Origin: Clostridiales bacterium
GTDB lineage: Bacteria; Bacillota_A; Clostridia; Christensenellales; Borkfalkiaceae
Direction of reading: 5' to 3'
Assembly (NCBI GenBank): GCA_015055785.1
Contig: SVHQ01000044.1
Span: forward strand, 1-10,733
DNA length: 10,733 bases
Below, piece by piece: positions 1 through 5,514 of the stretch. The position numbers and the translations under genes were made by a program. Every line of letters begins with the position of its first letter. The stretch's first letter is position 1. The notes below the pieces were generated by a model. The model ran no database searches, was not told the DNA's origin, and was given only the letters and a program-made list of their open reading frames with translations.

Positions 1-713
1 AAAACGTATTTATCGAGGTCCTGCCCTTCCAAATCCGTTCTGTACAGATAACGGTGCATAGGGTAATTGCCCGCATTTTGAAGGACGGGAACAAGCTCGT
101 TCGTGCGCGCGGCTTCAACGGTTTTGCCAAGCATACAACCGCAGGTCCTGCCCATCCACGCCCCGTGAATTTTGTCTTCCAAACCCTTTTTATCATAGCT
201 GTAAACGCGGTTGGCATTTTTACGCAGCGCCTTGATTTTGTCAAGCTCGGACGGCTCCGTGTACGGATACCCTTCTTTTTGCTTTGCCGAAACCACGATA
301 TCGAACAAAACGTCGCCCAGCTTTTTCTTGATTTCGCCCTTGGGCAGGCGGGACGCCGCGTAAAAAATCTCTTTGTAACGCTCCACGTCCAAACCTTCGG
401 CAAGCGACTGCTCATATTCTATCGTTAAATCGGCGGGGTAAAATTCCCAATCCTGAATATTTTGATATTGCGGTTTTATCGGACGAAATTTACCCATTTC
501 TTCGACGACGCGGTTGTCGTTGCCCAAAATCAGCGCGTCTAACGACACGTCGAAATATTTGGAAATCGCAATGATTTTGTCCAAATCGGGAGTCGAAAGC
601 CCGCTTTCCCACTTTTGCACCGCTTGCTGTGATACGCCGAAGACTTCTGAAAATTGCGCCTGCGTCAATTTTGCTTCGTTCCTGAGTCTGTTAATGATAC
701 GCCCTATTTCCAT
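1..713 (-). CDS. XRE-family HTH protein fused to ADP-ribosylglycohydrolase-like domain (C-terminus outside window)
   Basis: The frame is open from an ATG at 713 to the window edge, giving 237 residues without a stop. Residues about 4-63 form a typical XRE helix-turn-helix (LTQAQFSEVFGVSQQAVQKW, then LSTPDLDKIIAISKYFDVSLDAL). Residues about 90-175 are a linker region seen as the N-terminal part of some ADP-ribosylglycohydrolase (ADPRG) family proteins. From residue about 180 the motif KIHGAWMGRTCGCMLGKTVE matches the opening helix of the ADPRG fold, whose members remove ADP-ribose or related glycosides using a Mg-binding acidic site; those acidic residues would lie further on and cannot be seen. 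The start is supported by a GGGGG ribosome binding site 5 nt upstream and by a strong promoter. Regulator-enzyme fusion is read directly from one uninterrupted frame. Function, including whether ADP-ribosylated or simple ligands are sensed, is inference. Confidence 0.88.
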   Translation of the reverse strand, partial: MEIGRIINRLRNEAKLTQAQFSEVFGVSQQAVQKWESGLSTPDLDKIIAISKYFDVSLDALILGNDNRVVEEMGKFRPIKPQYQNIQDWEFYPADLTIEYEQSLAEGLDVERYKEIFYAASRLPKGEIKKKLGDVLFDIVVSAKQKEGYPYTEPSELDKIKALRKNANRVYSYDKKGLEDKIHGAWMGRTCGCMLGKTVEAARTNELVPVLQNAGNYPMHRYLYRTDLEGQDLDKYV

Positions 714-720
714 AATAGCC

Positions 721-769
721 CCCGTAAAAAATTGCTTTTTTCTATTATATTTGCCTTCCCGTAAAAAAT
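721..769 (-). promoter_or_regulatory. Direct repeat flanking the -10 box, candidate operator
   Basis: The 12-mer CCCGTAAAAAAT occurs exactly twice on the plus strand, at 721-732 and 758-769, 37 bp apart. One copy fills the promoter spacer just inside the -35 box, the other sits between the -10 box and the ribosome binding site. Placement fits repression by the DNA-binding domain of the gene it controls, but no binding has been shown and the A-tract lowers the information content. Confidence 0.45.
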
Positions 770-772
770 CAA
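744..772 (-). promoter_or_regulatory. Sigma-A-type promoter of the HTH-ADPRG gene
   Basis: On the minus strand there is a -35 box TTGATT (767-772) and a perfect -10 box TATAAT (744-749) separated by 17 bp. Transcription would start about 25 nt upstream of the ATG at 713, leaving room for the GGGGG ribosome binding site at 719-723. Confidence 0.8.
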
Positions 773-794
773 GCGTTTCCTATTTGTTTTATAT

Positions 795-809
795 ACAACC
801 GCAGGTTGT
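795..809. promoter_or_regulatory. Small inverted repeat upstream of the HTH-ADPRG promoter
   Basis: ACAACC-GCA-GGTTGT is a perfect 6-bp inverted repeat with a 3-nt centre, lying about 23 bp upstream of the -35 box of the HTH-ADPRG promoter. It could be a dyad operator or a minor RNA hairpin; it has no adjacent U-tract, so it is not a convincing terminator. Confidence 0.3.
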
Positions 810-828
810 TATGCGATTTGCTGCCATC

Positions 829-869
829 CACGCGCAAAAACGCACCCCGCCAAGGGGTGCGTTCGCGTG
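829..869 (-). terminator. Two-tier hairpin terminator of the M81-M24-ASRT operon
   Basis: The core stem is CGCACCCC (841-848) pairing with GGGGTGCG (854-861) around a GCCAA loop; on the minus strand it is followed at once by TTTTT (from 836-840), a classical intrinsic terminator 70 nt after the last gene of the operon. An outer stem, CACGCG (829-834) with CGCGTG (864-869), encloses the U-tract. A close relative of the whole structure occurs at 5244-5280. Confidence 0.85.
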
Positions 870-939
870 TGTTGTATGACTTATCCTGACCCTTTATGGT
901 TTTGAGTTTGAACTTGAACCCAACCAACCATGCAAGATA

Positions 940-1305
940 TTAAAATCCGTATCCAGCAGGGCTATAATACGCCATATTCGTTTGTCTTACGTCTAAACGG
1001 CCAAAGCAAGCCACTACGGGTACGTCGGAAATAACGTGGATTGCATATTGTCCATAAGGAATTTGATACCCCTCTTTGCCGATAGGCTTATCTAAACGCA
1101 AGCAAGTCGTGCGTTCTGCGTTTAAATCAATCGTAATATTGTCATAGGGCGGTTTATCTTCAAACAAGATTTTAATGCGAATTTTTGCGTCCTTCTTGGA
1201 AACATTGGTAATCATCAACGCTTCATGACCAGGAAAGTCGGGATTATCCCCCTTGGGAGGCAAATCACCATCACAAAAAACCCAATTCTTTTTGCCGTAT
1301 TCCAT
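940..1305 (-). CDS. ASRT-family (sensory rhodopsin transducer-like) small beta protein
   Basis: The 121-residue soluble protein matches the family of the Anabaena sensory rhodopsin transducer in length and pattern: W8 followed by DGDLPP, GHEALMITN near residues 26-34, an alternating beta-strand centre (AKIRIKILFEDKPP), then a conserved tail IPYGQYAIHVISDVPVVACFGRLDVRQ (residues 82-108; quoted in part). The family forms small beta-sandwich oligomers; Anabaena ASRT interacts with a rhodopsin, but most members occur without one and have been predicted to bind sugars or related small molecules. No rhodopsin gene is in the window. It is the last gene of a three-gene operon, 21 nt after the M24-type gene, so a ligand-binding accessory role in that pathway is the natural inference. 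The ribosome binding site AAAGGAG lies just upstream of the ATG. Family assignment is firm; ligand unknown. Confidence 0.85.
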   Translation of the reverse strand: MEYGKKNWVFCDGDLPPKGDNPDFPGHEALMITNVSKKDAKIRIKILFEDKPPYDNITIDLNAERTTCLRLDKPIGKEGYQIPYGQYAIHVISDVPVVACFGRLDVRQTNMAYYSPAGYGF

Positions 1306-1326
1306 AATTTATTTCTCCTTTAATTT

Positions 1327-2499
1327 TTATTTTACATAATTGAATAATTCTTCTTCAAATTCAGGACACAAGGGTTCCGCGCCGTTTTCCGTAATTACGT
1401 AGCAGGTTTCCACACGCAAACCGTGAAGCGTAGGATGCCCGAAGAAAGATACGTCTACGTTGACAATCATGTTCTTTTCCAACGCGTCGTCGCTGTTCGG
1501 TCCAAAGAAAGGTGCTTCCGCTTCCATAAGCCCCATCGTATGCGCGAAAGGACATACCAAATACTTCAAATAACCGCCCTTGTCGTAAAGCTCTCTGCCC
1601 ACCTTGTCAATTTCTCTACCCGTGTTGCCGATTTTCAGCATACTCTTGGTGAGCTTCATAACCTCAATCATATCGATGAGGCACTTTCTCTGCTCGGGAG
1701 TATATTCGCCGCTTACGGGGACGGTATGGCCGAACGTACCCGCATAGCCGTTGATGCGGGGCGCAATACCGAGCATTACCATTTCGCCGTTTTCCATAAC
1801 CTTATTCGTTGCCGTAGGAACGACTGCGTTAGAACGGATACCGCTGCCGACAATCGTTCTGTATGCAAAGCTGTCCGCACCGTTTTCACGGCAAACCGCT
1901 TCACCCGCAGCCGCAACTTCGTATTCCTTATTGCCAGCCTTGACCTTTGCCGCCATTGCCTTATACGCCTTGCAAGCAAGCTGCGTAGCTTGACGCGCTT
2001 GTTCTACTTCCCAATCGCTCTTGACGTAACGGAATTTAAGGTAATCGTCCGTCAAATCTACAATTTCGCAGCCCTCAAAGCCTGCAACCAAATCCTGATG
2101 TACCGCGTAAGGCATATCCGTCGTGCCGACAAGCCCTACTCTCTTTACGGGGAATTTTTGGGAAAGCTCCGCAAACAAATCGCTAAAGCTAATGATGGTC
2201 GCCAAAGGATATTCTTCATCGGGAACCATGAATACGGGGAAACAACGAACGTCTGTGATTGCCGAGTCTTGCTTTGCGAAAGGTTCGCTTTCAGGTCCGC
2301 CGAGAAGCATCGTCGTTCCATCGCGGCCTACCAAAACCGCGCCCTTTTCAAACTGACCGCACCAGCCTGTCAAATACCAACCGTTTGCCACGTTCAATTC
2401 ATCAAAATAGATAATTGCAATGTCTACGTCCTTCTCATTAAGAAGCTTCACCACTTTTGCAACTCTGTTTTCCGTTTCCTGTTTGTTGTAATAAGCCAT
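1327..2499 (-). CDS. M24 (creatinase/Xaa-Pro peptidase-fold) protein with degenerate active site
   Basis: The 390-residue length and two-domain layout are those of creatinase and prolidase-like proteins: an N-terminal creatinase_N domain (about 8-150) and a C-terminal pita-bread domain (about 160-390). Landmarks of the catalytic half are VGSGIRSNAVVP (217-228), GYAGTFGHTVPVSG (251-264), AHTMGLMEAEAPF (319-331), MIVNVDVSFF (344-353) and GLRVETCYVITENGAE (360-375). H320 and E364 of the family are kept. The two metal-binding Asp normally found in the D-L-G and D-x-T/S-R segments are replaced (LGIAP, GTFGH), the upstream His of the VASG-xx-xH segment appears as Val, and the first Glu appears as D349. 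It is therefore probably not a metal-dependent aminopeptidase; a creatinase-like amidino/amidohydrolase, another chemistry, or a binding role are all possible. Ribosome binding site AGGAG sits 10 nt before the ATG. It lies 38 nt after the M81 gene, in the same operon. Confidence 0.85.
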   Translation of the reverse strand: MAYYNKQETENRVAKVVKLLNEKDVDIAIIYFDELNVANGWYLTGWCGQFEKGAVLVGRDGTTMLLGGPESEPFAKQDSAITDVRCFPVFMVPDEEYPLATIISFSDLFAELSQKFPVKRVGLVGTTDMPYAVHQDLVAGFEGCEIVDLTDDYLKFRYVKSDWEVEQARQATQLACKAYKAMAAKVKAGNKEYEVAAAGEAVCRENGADSFAYRTIVGSGIRSNAVVPTATNKVMENGEMVMLGIAPRINGYAGTFGHTVPVSGEYTPEQRKCLIDMIEVMKLTKSMLKIGNTGREIDKVGRELYDKGGYLKYLVCPFAHTMGLMEAEAPFFGPNSDDALEKNMIVNVDVSFFGHPTLHGLRVETCYVITENGAEPLCPEFEEELFNYVK

Positions 2500-2537
2500 T
2501 TTATATATCTCCTATTTTTTATTATTTCCTTTTTGTT

Positions 2538-3932
2538 TTAAGCTTCCCATTCAAAATCTTCAAGCGGGAACATCGGACGTACAATCCGTTGCAAATTCAA
2601 ACGCGCTAACTCTACACAACTTGCGCCGTCGGAAAGAGCAAATAATTCCCTATCCGCATAAGGTTTAAGTTCTGTAAACAAATATCCAAGCTTTACCACC
2701 ACGATTTCATAGGAAAGTAAATCTACGTTTGCCTTATCAAAATTACCTTTCTCAATAAACGCACTGCGAAGCTCTGTAAAAATAGCGTCTACGTTGCCAA
2801 TCGATACGGTCAAACTTCTACCGATAATCTCTTTCGTCCACCCGAGAATTTCACCATGCGCTTTTACGGTTGCTTTTGCGCCGTTTAAAATAGGCAAGAC
2901 AACTTCTTTCCCGTCGGATACAGTCCAAAAATCTTCTACAATATTTTGATTCGTAACACCGGCAACACACGTTTTTTTGGTGGGCTTTGCCTTTACAAGC
3001 AATTCCAGCAGTCCAAGCGTATCCCCTTCCGCGCCCGCCGTTGTATTGTCGCCGCTATCGGTTATGAAAATACGCTTTTCTTTGCCCGCAATCGCACGTT
3101 TTACACATTCCTCGGGCAATTCCGCTTCACAAAGAAACTTATAGTCCCTGCGCGTCGCCCACAGTTTATTCGCCAAGTCTTTGGCAATGCTTTCGGCGCG
3201 CGCTTTCGTCGTCGCGCAAACGACCGTGGACGCGCTTGTGTTCGGCGCGTCTATCCAACAATGCCCCAAAAACAAGTTTGCCGTGAAAACGTCTTCTTGT
3301 TTTTCAAGCGAAAACGTTTCTTCAATTAAGCTCTTTAACGGCTCGTAAGCGGTCTGCAAGGTATCGTTTTTCAAGAGGAACGGAACGCGACACATATACG
3401 CCTGCGGTTGAATATTATTCTTTAAGCAATAACACAAGGCTTTTGCCGCGCGCTCTTGACATTCCTTTTGGTCAATATGCGGAACAGTTTTAAAACCGCT
3501 GATGATGTTCGCATACGTGGGTAGCTCGTCCGTGATGTTTGCGTGTGCGTCCAAAGATAAAGCGATTAGGCAATCCTTGCTGACAATTTCACGAATTTTC
3601 TTCAATAAATACAGCTCGCCGCTGCCGATTTCTTCCACTTCCATACTGCCGTGGAAGAAGATATATACGCCCGCCGCGTCGGGGTTTTGGCGTACCGTTT
3701 CCAAAATTTGATTCGCGTAATAATGATAGGTAGCAAGCTCTACCGTGGCAGACGGCAAAGCCACCGCATAAACGGACGGAATAACTTCAAAGCCCTCTTT
3801 TTCAAAAATTTCTTTTACGATCAACTTTTTGAAAATGTCTTCGCCTTTGAAATATTCAAAATCCGATTTTTGCGGATGCAATTTTGCTTTACTATTCGAT
3901 TCACATTGAAAAGAAGCAACCACAATTTTCAT
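2538..3932 (-). CDS. M81-family metallopeptidase, MlrC-like
   Basis: The protein is 464 residues when started at the ATG at 3932. It opens with MKIVVASFQCESNS, the usual start of MlrC-type proteins, and shows the FFHGSM segment (93-98), DAHANI with D128 and H130, and VPHID with H152; D, H and H in these motifs are the likely zinc ligands of the family. The C-terminal half has DSGDNTTAGAEGDT (about 292-305), the counterpart of the conserved DxxDNxxGGxxGDT segment. MlrC of sphingomonads cleaves linearised microcystin and its tetrapeptide, but the genes are widespread in bacteria without microcystin, and the natural substrate is mostly unknown. A longer frame begins at 3950, but GGAGG at 3941-3945 lies inside it, 8 nt before the ATG at 3932, so the shorter start is preferred. 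It is the first gene of the operon and is divergent from the AraC-type gene. Confidence 0.88.
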   Translation of the reverse strand: MKIVVASFQCESNSKAKLHPQKSDFEYFKGEDIFKKLIVKEIFEKEGFEVIPSVYAVALPSATVELATYHYYANQILETVRQNPDAAGVYIFFHGSMEVEEIGSGELYLLKKIREIVSKDCLIALSLDAHANITDELPTYANIISGFKTVPHIDQKECQERAAKALCYCLKNNIQPQAYMCRVPFLLKNDTLQTAYEPLKSLIEETFSLEKQEDVFTANLFLGHCWIDAPNTSASTVVCATTKARAESIAKDLANKLWATRRDYKFLCEAELPEECVKRAIAGKEKRIFITDSGDNTTAGAEGDTLGLLELLVKAKPTKKTCVAGVTNQNIVEDFWTVSDGKEVVLPILNGAKATVKAHGEILGWTKEIIGRSLTVSIGNVDAIFTELRSAFIEKGNFDKANVDLLSYEIVVVKLGYLFTELKPYADRELFALSDGASCVELARLNLQRIVRPMFPLEDFEWEA

Positions 3933-3940
3933 ATTACACG

Positions 3941-3945
3941 CCTCC
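3941..3945 (-). promoter_or_regulatory. Ribosome binding site that fixes the M81 start
   Basis: GGAGG on the minus strand lies 8 nt before the ATG at 3932. It falls within the first codons of the longer frame beginning at 3950, which itself has only weak purines upstream. Confidence 0.8.
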
Positions 3946-3955
3946 GTCATCGATG

Positions 3956-3969
3956 CCTTATATATAAGG
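3956..3969. promoter_or_regulatory. 14-bp perfect palindrome at the operon's transcription start, candidate operator
   Basis: CCTTATATATAAGG is a perfect palindrome beginning right after the predicted transcription start (about 3971) of the M81 operon and preceding its ribosome binding site. A dyad in this position is typical of a repressor site, although it could also just form a hairpin in the leader RNA. Confidence 0.45.
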
Positions 3970-3977
3970 TCTCCATA

Positions 3978-4006
3978 ATTATATCATCACCCCCCATACT
4001 TTTCAA
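3978..4006 (-). promoter_or_regulatory. Promoter of the M81-M24-ASRT operon
   Basis: On the minus strand, TTGAAA (4001-4006) and TATAAT (3978-3983) are separated by 17 bp, giving a leader of about 39 nt before the ATG at 3932. A second, weaker pair lies just upstream (TTGTTT at 4039-4044, TATAAT at 4015-4020, 18-bp spacer). Confidence 0.75.
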
Positions 4007-4036
4007 GGTAAAAAATTATACTAAAATGGTAAAAAA
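4007..4036. promoter_or_regulatory. 21-bp-spaced direct repeat, candidate AraC-type binding site
   Basis: GGTAAAAAA occurs at 4007-4015 and 4028-4036, exactly 21 bp (two helical turns) apart and in the same orientation. The pair abuts the upstream edge of the operon's -35 box (4001-4006). Tandem half-sites two turns apart next to -35 are the known architecture for AraC-family activators, each site taking one two-HTH subunit. That this site belongs to the neighbouring AraC-type protein is inference; the A-tracts limit specificity. Confidence 0.45.
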
Positions 4037-4085
4037 AGAAACAAGATTTCACCACTATTTATTTTTTACTCTATCGTGAAAATTC

Positions 4086-4114
4086 TTGCAAAAAAAAAGC
4101 GGTTATGCTATACT
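4086..4114 (+). promoter_or_regulatory. Promoter of the AraC-type gene
   Basis: TTGCAA (4086-4091) and TATACT (4109-4114) are separated by 17 bp. Transcription would begin near 4121, giving an unusually short leader of roughly 12 nt that contains the GGAG (4121-4124) before the ATG at 4133. The promoter lies inside the longer reading frame that begins at 4076, which argues against that start. Confidence 0.7.
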
Positions 4115-4132
4115 AAATTTGGAGAATTTACT

Positions 4133-4993
4133 ATGAAACGATATTTTAACCATCAGGTCAATAAAGCCATTGTCATACAAAATTTGATTACAATCGAATC
4201 CTTGGACGCAACCAAAGATTTTACTTATCCCGAAGAAACGCACACGTTTTATGAATTTGTTTACGTGGATAGTGGAAGCATCCATTGTCATTTGGAAGAA
4301 AAGGATATAGAGCTTGTACAAGGCGATTTTTTACTAATTCCGCCTCATAATCGACACTTTTATTATAATACTGAAAATTTTAGCGCCGCCTTGTTTATTG
4401 TTTGCTTCCGTTGCAGTTCGGAAATTTTATCTATTTTGGAACAAAAAATTGCGCTGTCAAAAGAATTAAAATTACTGCTTGCGGACATCGTACAGGAATC
4501 CAAAAATGCTTTTCAATTCCCCTTTAACCGTAAACTAAAACCGCTAAACAATCCTTTATACGCCTCTCAGCAATTAGTCGAAAATAATATCGAAAAGCTG
4601 TTAATCCATTTGGTTCGCAATGAAACCAATCAAAATGAGTCGATTAAATTCGTTATGGACAGCATAGAAAAAGAACACAACCTGATTGATGATATTCTTA
4701 CTCTTTTAAACAACCATCTTTATTCGAGGATTACGTTAGAATACATCAGTCAGCAAACGTATTATAGTAAGGCTTACTTAAACAATATTTTCAATAGGCA
4801 TATGGGTACGTCCATTATGCAATATTATAATCATTTAAAAATAAAGGAAGCAAAAAAAATGTTACGCAACGAGCAATCTCCCTCGTCAATCGCACTTCAA
4901 CTAGGTTTTGAAAGCGCAACCTATTTCACAAAAGCATTCAAAAAACAAACAGGACTGACTCCTTCCGCATATAAAAAGCAAATCCTGAAATAA
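4133..4993 (+). CDS. AraC-family transcriptional regulator with cupin sensor domain
   Basis: The protein is 286 residues, the normal length for this family. Residues about 10-95 form a cupin-type effector domain (HTFYEFVYVDSGSIHCHLEE and GDFLLIPPHNRHFY are its recognisable strands). Residues about 185-286 form the double helix-turn-helix: the first around LEYISQQTYYSKAYLNNIFN (202-221), the second around SSIALQLGFESATYFTKAFK (251-270), ending in the family signature GLTPSAYKK (274-282). Members bind small molecules, often sugars, and activate divergent operons. The start is set at 4133 because GGAG is 8 nt upstream and the promoter overlaps the longer frame. It is divergent from the M81-M24-ASRT operon across a 200-bp control region, so regulation of that operon is strongly suggested. 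Its only plus-strand position in the window and its AT-rich codon use set it slightly apart from its neighbours. Confidence 0.92.
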   Translation: MKRYFNHQVNKAIVIQNLITIESLDATKDFTYPEETHTFYEFVYVDSGSIHCHLEEKDIELVQGDFLLIPPHNRHFYYNTENFSAALFIVCFRCSSEILSILEQKIALSKELKLLLADIVQESKNAFQFPFNRKLKPLNNPLYASQQLVENNIEKLLIHLVRNETNQNESIKFVMDSIEKEHNLIDDILTLLNNHLYSRITLEYISQQTYYSKAYLNNIFNRHMGTSIMQYYNHLKIKEAKKMLRNEQSPSSIALQLGFESATYFTKAFKKQTGLTPSAYKKQILK

Positions 4994-4999
4994 ACTTTT

Positions 5000-5014
5000 T
5001 AGGCTGACAGCCTA
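5000..5014 (+). terminator. Weak hairpin after the AraC-type gene
   Basis: TAGGCT-GAC-AGCCTA starts 7 nt after the AraC stop codon. It has only 6 bp and a poor U-tract (CCGTCACTTTT), so the larger hairpin at 5043-5081 may be the effective stop. Confidence 0.35.
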
Positions 5015-5040
5015 CCGTCACTTTTATACTTTAAAAGCTA

Positions 5041-5081
5041 AAAAACCCCGACAAATTTCTTATCGAAACTTGTCGGGGTTT
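5041..5081 (-). terminator. Strong hairpin, paralogue of the tRNA-Leu terminator
   Basis: AAACCCCGACAA (5043-5054) pairs with TTGTCGGGGTTT (5070-5081), with a further TTTC/GAAA inside and a TTATC loop. On the minus strand it runs into TTTTTT, and it can also act on the plus strand behind the AraC gene. The loop-proximal part is nearly identical to the terminator of the tRNA-Leu gene at 8453-8487, and on the minus strand both follow the same 16-nt tRNA 3' end. Confidence 0.75.
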
Positions 5082-5086
5082 GCCGT

Positions 5087-5245
5087 TGGTGCGGATGAAG
5101 GGTATCTGCCGTTTCCGCTGCGCGGAGCCTCGGCAGGGCTTCCTCGCTCGTCAATATTCGCATTCTATCCAACAAACACACTTCTCGCTCGTCGCGTGAA
5201 CCCATAATACATTATGTTTCTGCGTGCTTCCCTTCATCCGCACCA
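5087..5245. repeat. 127-bp segment bounded by inverted copies of the tRNA-Leu 3' end
   Basis: TGGTGCGGATGAAGGG (5087-5102) and its exact complement CCCTTCATCCGCACCA (5230-5245) form a perfect 16-bp inverted repeat. The same 16 nt are the 3' terminus, CCA included, of the tRNA-Leu gene at 8490-8505. The CCA ends point outward. The bodies of the two tRNAs (T loop, anticodon arm, D arm) are absent. The interior includes an imperfect hairpin starting at TGCCG (5107-5111) and closing at CGGCA (5131-5135). It could be residue of two truncated tRNA genes, of integration events at tRNA ends, or a small repeat element. Confidence 0.6.
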
Positions 5246-5280
5246 CGCAAAAATGCACCCCAAAGGGGTGCGCCTGCGTG
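5244..5280 (-). terminator. Second copy of the two-tier hairpin
   Basis: GCACCCC (5255-5261) pairs with GGGGTGC (5265-5271) around AAA; an outer stem CACGCA (5244-5249) with TGCGTG (5275-5280) encloses an A5 tract, which becomes TTTTT on the minus strand. Layout and core sequence match 829-869. It would terminate the minus-strand gene whose decayed end lies at 5339-5449. Its outer stem overlaps the CA of the right-hand tRNA 3' end copy. Confidence 0.6.
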
Positions 5281-5338
5281 TCCGTTACGAACGATTATGC
5301 TATAAATCAGGTTTTAGTACTGATTTGAACTCAACGGG

Positions 5339-5449
5339 TTATTTGTTCCTAAATAAATCCTTAAATTCTTTCACCAACTTTTGGTCAGCAACTGAACCCG
5401 AAATCACACGGAAATCTTCCTTTTTAATTTCTATAACAGGCTGAATATA
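5339..5449 (-). pseudogene. Orphan 3' end of a decayed gene
   Basis: A minus-strand frame of 36 codons ends in TAA at 5339 and reads, from residue 3, QPVIEIKKEDFRVISGSV, then ADQKLVKEFKDLFRNK. Charged-hydrophobic periodicity and a Lys-rich tail look like the C-terminus of a real protein. There is no ATG, and an in-frame TAA at 5450-5452 closes it upstream. It is followed by the hairpin at 5244-5280, which would have been its terminator. I do not recognise the family; at this length chance is not fully excluded. Confidence 0.4.
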
Positions 5450-5482
5450 TTATTGTCTCACATTCCCTCTTTTTATCACTTA

Positions 5483-5498
5483 AAATAGTGGTGAAATC
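5483..5498. repeat. 16-nt inverted copy of a sequence in the AraC/M81 control region
   Basis: AAATAGTGGTGAAATC here is the exact reverse complement of 4045-4060, which lies between the two divergent promoters of the AraC gene and the M81 operon. The copy here sits just upstream, on the minus strand, of the decayed gene end at 5339-5449, in the same relative orientation that 4045-4060 has to the AraC gene. It could be a second operator for the same regulator or a trace of recombination. Confidence 0.5.
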
Positions 5499-5514
5499 GA
5501 ACCTATAAGACGCA

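Noticed and set aside
940..1305. Rhodopsin signalling system implied by the ASRT-like gene
   Set aside because: No rhodopsin or retinal gene is nearby and most ASRT-family members occur without one.
1423..2541. Long 372-codon plus-strand frame opposite the M24 gene
   Set aside because: It is antisense to a gene with clear family motifs, is rich in Arg and Cys in the way of antisense frames, and matches nothing I recognise.
3933..3950. Six-residue N-terminal extension of the M81 protein (ATG at 3950)
   Set aside because: The GGAGG ribosome binding site lies within these codons and family proteins start at the MKIVV position.
4076..4132. 19-residue extension of the AraC-type protein
   Set aside because: Its own promoter and ribosome binding site fall inside it, and the family similarity does not need it.
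5087..5245. A complete tRNA gene or a pair of tRNA genes
   Set aside because: Only the last 16 nt match; no T loop, anticodon arm or D arm can be folded on either strand.
5214..5444. 76-codon plus-strand frame in the gene-free stretch
   Set aside because: It runs through the tRNA 3' end copy and a hairpin, has no ribosome binding site, and has no protein-like pattern.
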